Source: Actinomycetota bacterium | GTDB taxonomy: Bacteria; Actinomycetota; Actinomycetes; Streptosporangiales; Streptosporangiaceae | Assembly (NCBI GenBank): GCA_003541285.1 | Contig: DPMS01000556.1 | Location: forward strand, 1-7,962 | Length of the DNA stretch: 7,962 nt | Direction of reading: 5' to 3' | In this document: positions 7,391 to 7,962 of the stretch, in pieces | Numbering within the stretch: position 1 is the first letter of the stretch | Layout of the letters: each line of letters starts with the position of its first letter | Made by a program: the position numbers and the translations under genes | The notes under the pieces: generated by a model | Databases searched by the model: none | What the model saw: only the letters and a program-made list of their open reading frames with translations | Told to the model about the DNA's origin: nothing

Positions 7391-7962
7391 AGCACCGATT
7401 CTGGCGGGCAGGCACGAGTCGCGGGCCGGGCAGCGGTGGCTGTCCGGGACCTGCACCCCGGCTACTTCGCGTACGTGATGGCCACCGGCATCATCTCGAC
7501 CGGGACGTTCCTGCTCGGGCCCTCGTGGCTGTCGCTGGCGCTGCTGGCCGCTGCCTCGGCCGGGCTGCTGGTGCTCGCCGTGGCGCTGGCCGCCCGGCTG
7601 GCGTTCTTCCGCTCCAGTGTGGCCGCCGACATCCAGGCGCCGGACCGGGTGTTCGGGTTCTTCACCATCACCGCGGGCCTGGACGTGCTCGGTGTCCGGC
7701 TCACGCTGGCCGGGCACCCGCTGGCCACCGCCATCCTGGCCGCCCTGGCCGCCGCCGTGTGGCTGGTGCTGACCTACGGCGTGCCCGCCAGCCTGATGAT
7801 CGCCCGGGTAGGCGACTCGGTTCTCGGCGGCGTCAACGGCTCCTGGCTGCTGTGGATCGTCGCCACCCAGTCACTGTCGATCGCTGCGGCGATACTTGTT
7901 CCGGCATGGCCGTCGCAGTCTCCGCTGCTCGCCCCAGTAGCCACCGGGTTGTGGTGCGTCGG
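7388..7962 (+). CDS. TDT/SLAC1-family transporter, 3'-truncated by the window
   Basis: The first 191 residues are present and the frame is still open at the window edge. The segment LHPGYFAYVMATGIISTGTF (22-41) matches the first-helix signature of the tellurite-resistance/dicarboxylate transporter family (TehA/Mae1/SLAC1 fold), and GGVNGSWLLWIVATQS (147-162) is another block typical of actinobacterial members. Hydrophobic segments lie at about 26-44, 48-70, 93-107, 112-131, 150-172 and from 179 on. Family members typically have around ten helices and move anions: dicarboxylates, sulfite, chloride or nitrate. Substrate cannot be read from sequence. The gene begins 31 bp after narI with no clear terminator, so it is probably in the same transcript. 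The start is uncertain: GTG 7388 has only GGGA at 7372-7375, 12 nt away, as a binding site. GTG 7436 is an alternative, while ATG 7478 would cut into the signature. Confidence 0.8.
   Translation, partial: MSTDSGGQARVAGRAAVAVRDLHPGYFAYVMATGIISTGTFLLGPSWLSLALLAAASAGLLVLAVALAARLAFFRSSVAADIQAPDRVFGFFTITAGLDVLGVRLTLAGHPLATAILAALAAAVWLVLTYGVPASLMIARVGDSVLGGVNGSWLLWIVATQSLSIAAAILVPAWPSQSPLLAPVATGLWCV

Noticed and set aside
6481..7395. 304-codon open frame on the - strand opposite narI
   Set aside because: It mirrors the codon bias of narJ/narI, has low-complexity Asp/Gly/Gln-rich content, and covers verified heme ligands on the other strand.
1..7962. CRISPR arrays, insertion sequences, tRNA or rRNA genes, phage or defence genes
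   Set aside because: I saw no regularly spaced repeats, transposase-like coding, terminal inverted repeats or RNA gene signatures on either strand.

Overview
The window is high-GC DNA (about 70% by eye), with GTG starts, strong G/C bias at third codon positions and purine-rich ribosome binding sites. The NarG and NarH sequences look most like mycobacterial and streptomycete homologues, so the source is almost certainly an actinomycete (Actinomycetota). I cannot name a genus.

Layout, all on the + strand. Positions 1-90 are non-coding and hold a long imperfect hairpin (15-54) flanked by two near-identical 16-bp direct repeats. A four-helix DUF2231 membrane protein follows at 91-609. A 90-bp spacer with a smaller GC-rich hairpin leads to the complete respiratory nitrate reductase operon: narG (700-4467), narH (4464-6005), narJ (6002-6607) and narI (6604-7356). 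The three internal junctions are all 4-bp start/stop overlaps. After a 31-bp gap begins a TDT/SLAC1-family anion or dicarboxylate transporter (7388 to the window end), truncated at its 3' side. No gene is supported on the - strand.

How the genes work together (established for the family): NarI takes electrons from the quinol pool (menaquinol in actinomycetes) through two b hemes. NarH passes them along its Fe-S clusters. NarG reduces nitrate to nitrite at a Mo-bisMGD centre on the cytoplasmic side. NarJ is the chaperone needed to mature NarG. Every metal ligand I checked is present: the FS0 His/Cys set and Mo-ligand Asp in NarG, the four cysteine groups with the Trp substitution in NarH, and the four heme histidines in NarI. 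The enzyme looks fully functional.

The core is a well-known system. The less ordinary parts lie at its edges: the DUF2231 protein directly upstream, the structured and repeated leader before it, and a TDT/SLAC1 transporter where a NarK-type nitrate/nitrite transporter might be expected. I see no narK, sensor kinase, response regulator, molybdenum cofactor gene, mobile element, CRISPR array, tRNA or rRNA here. I found no clearly undescribed system.
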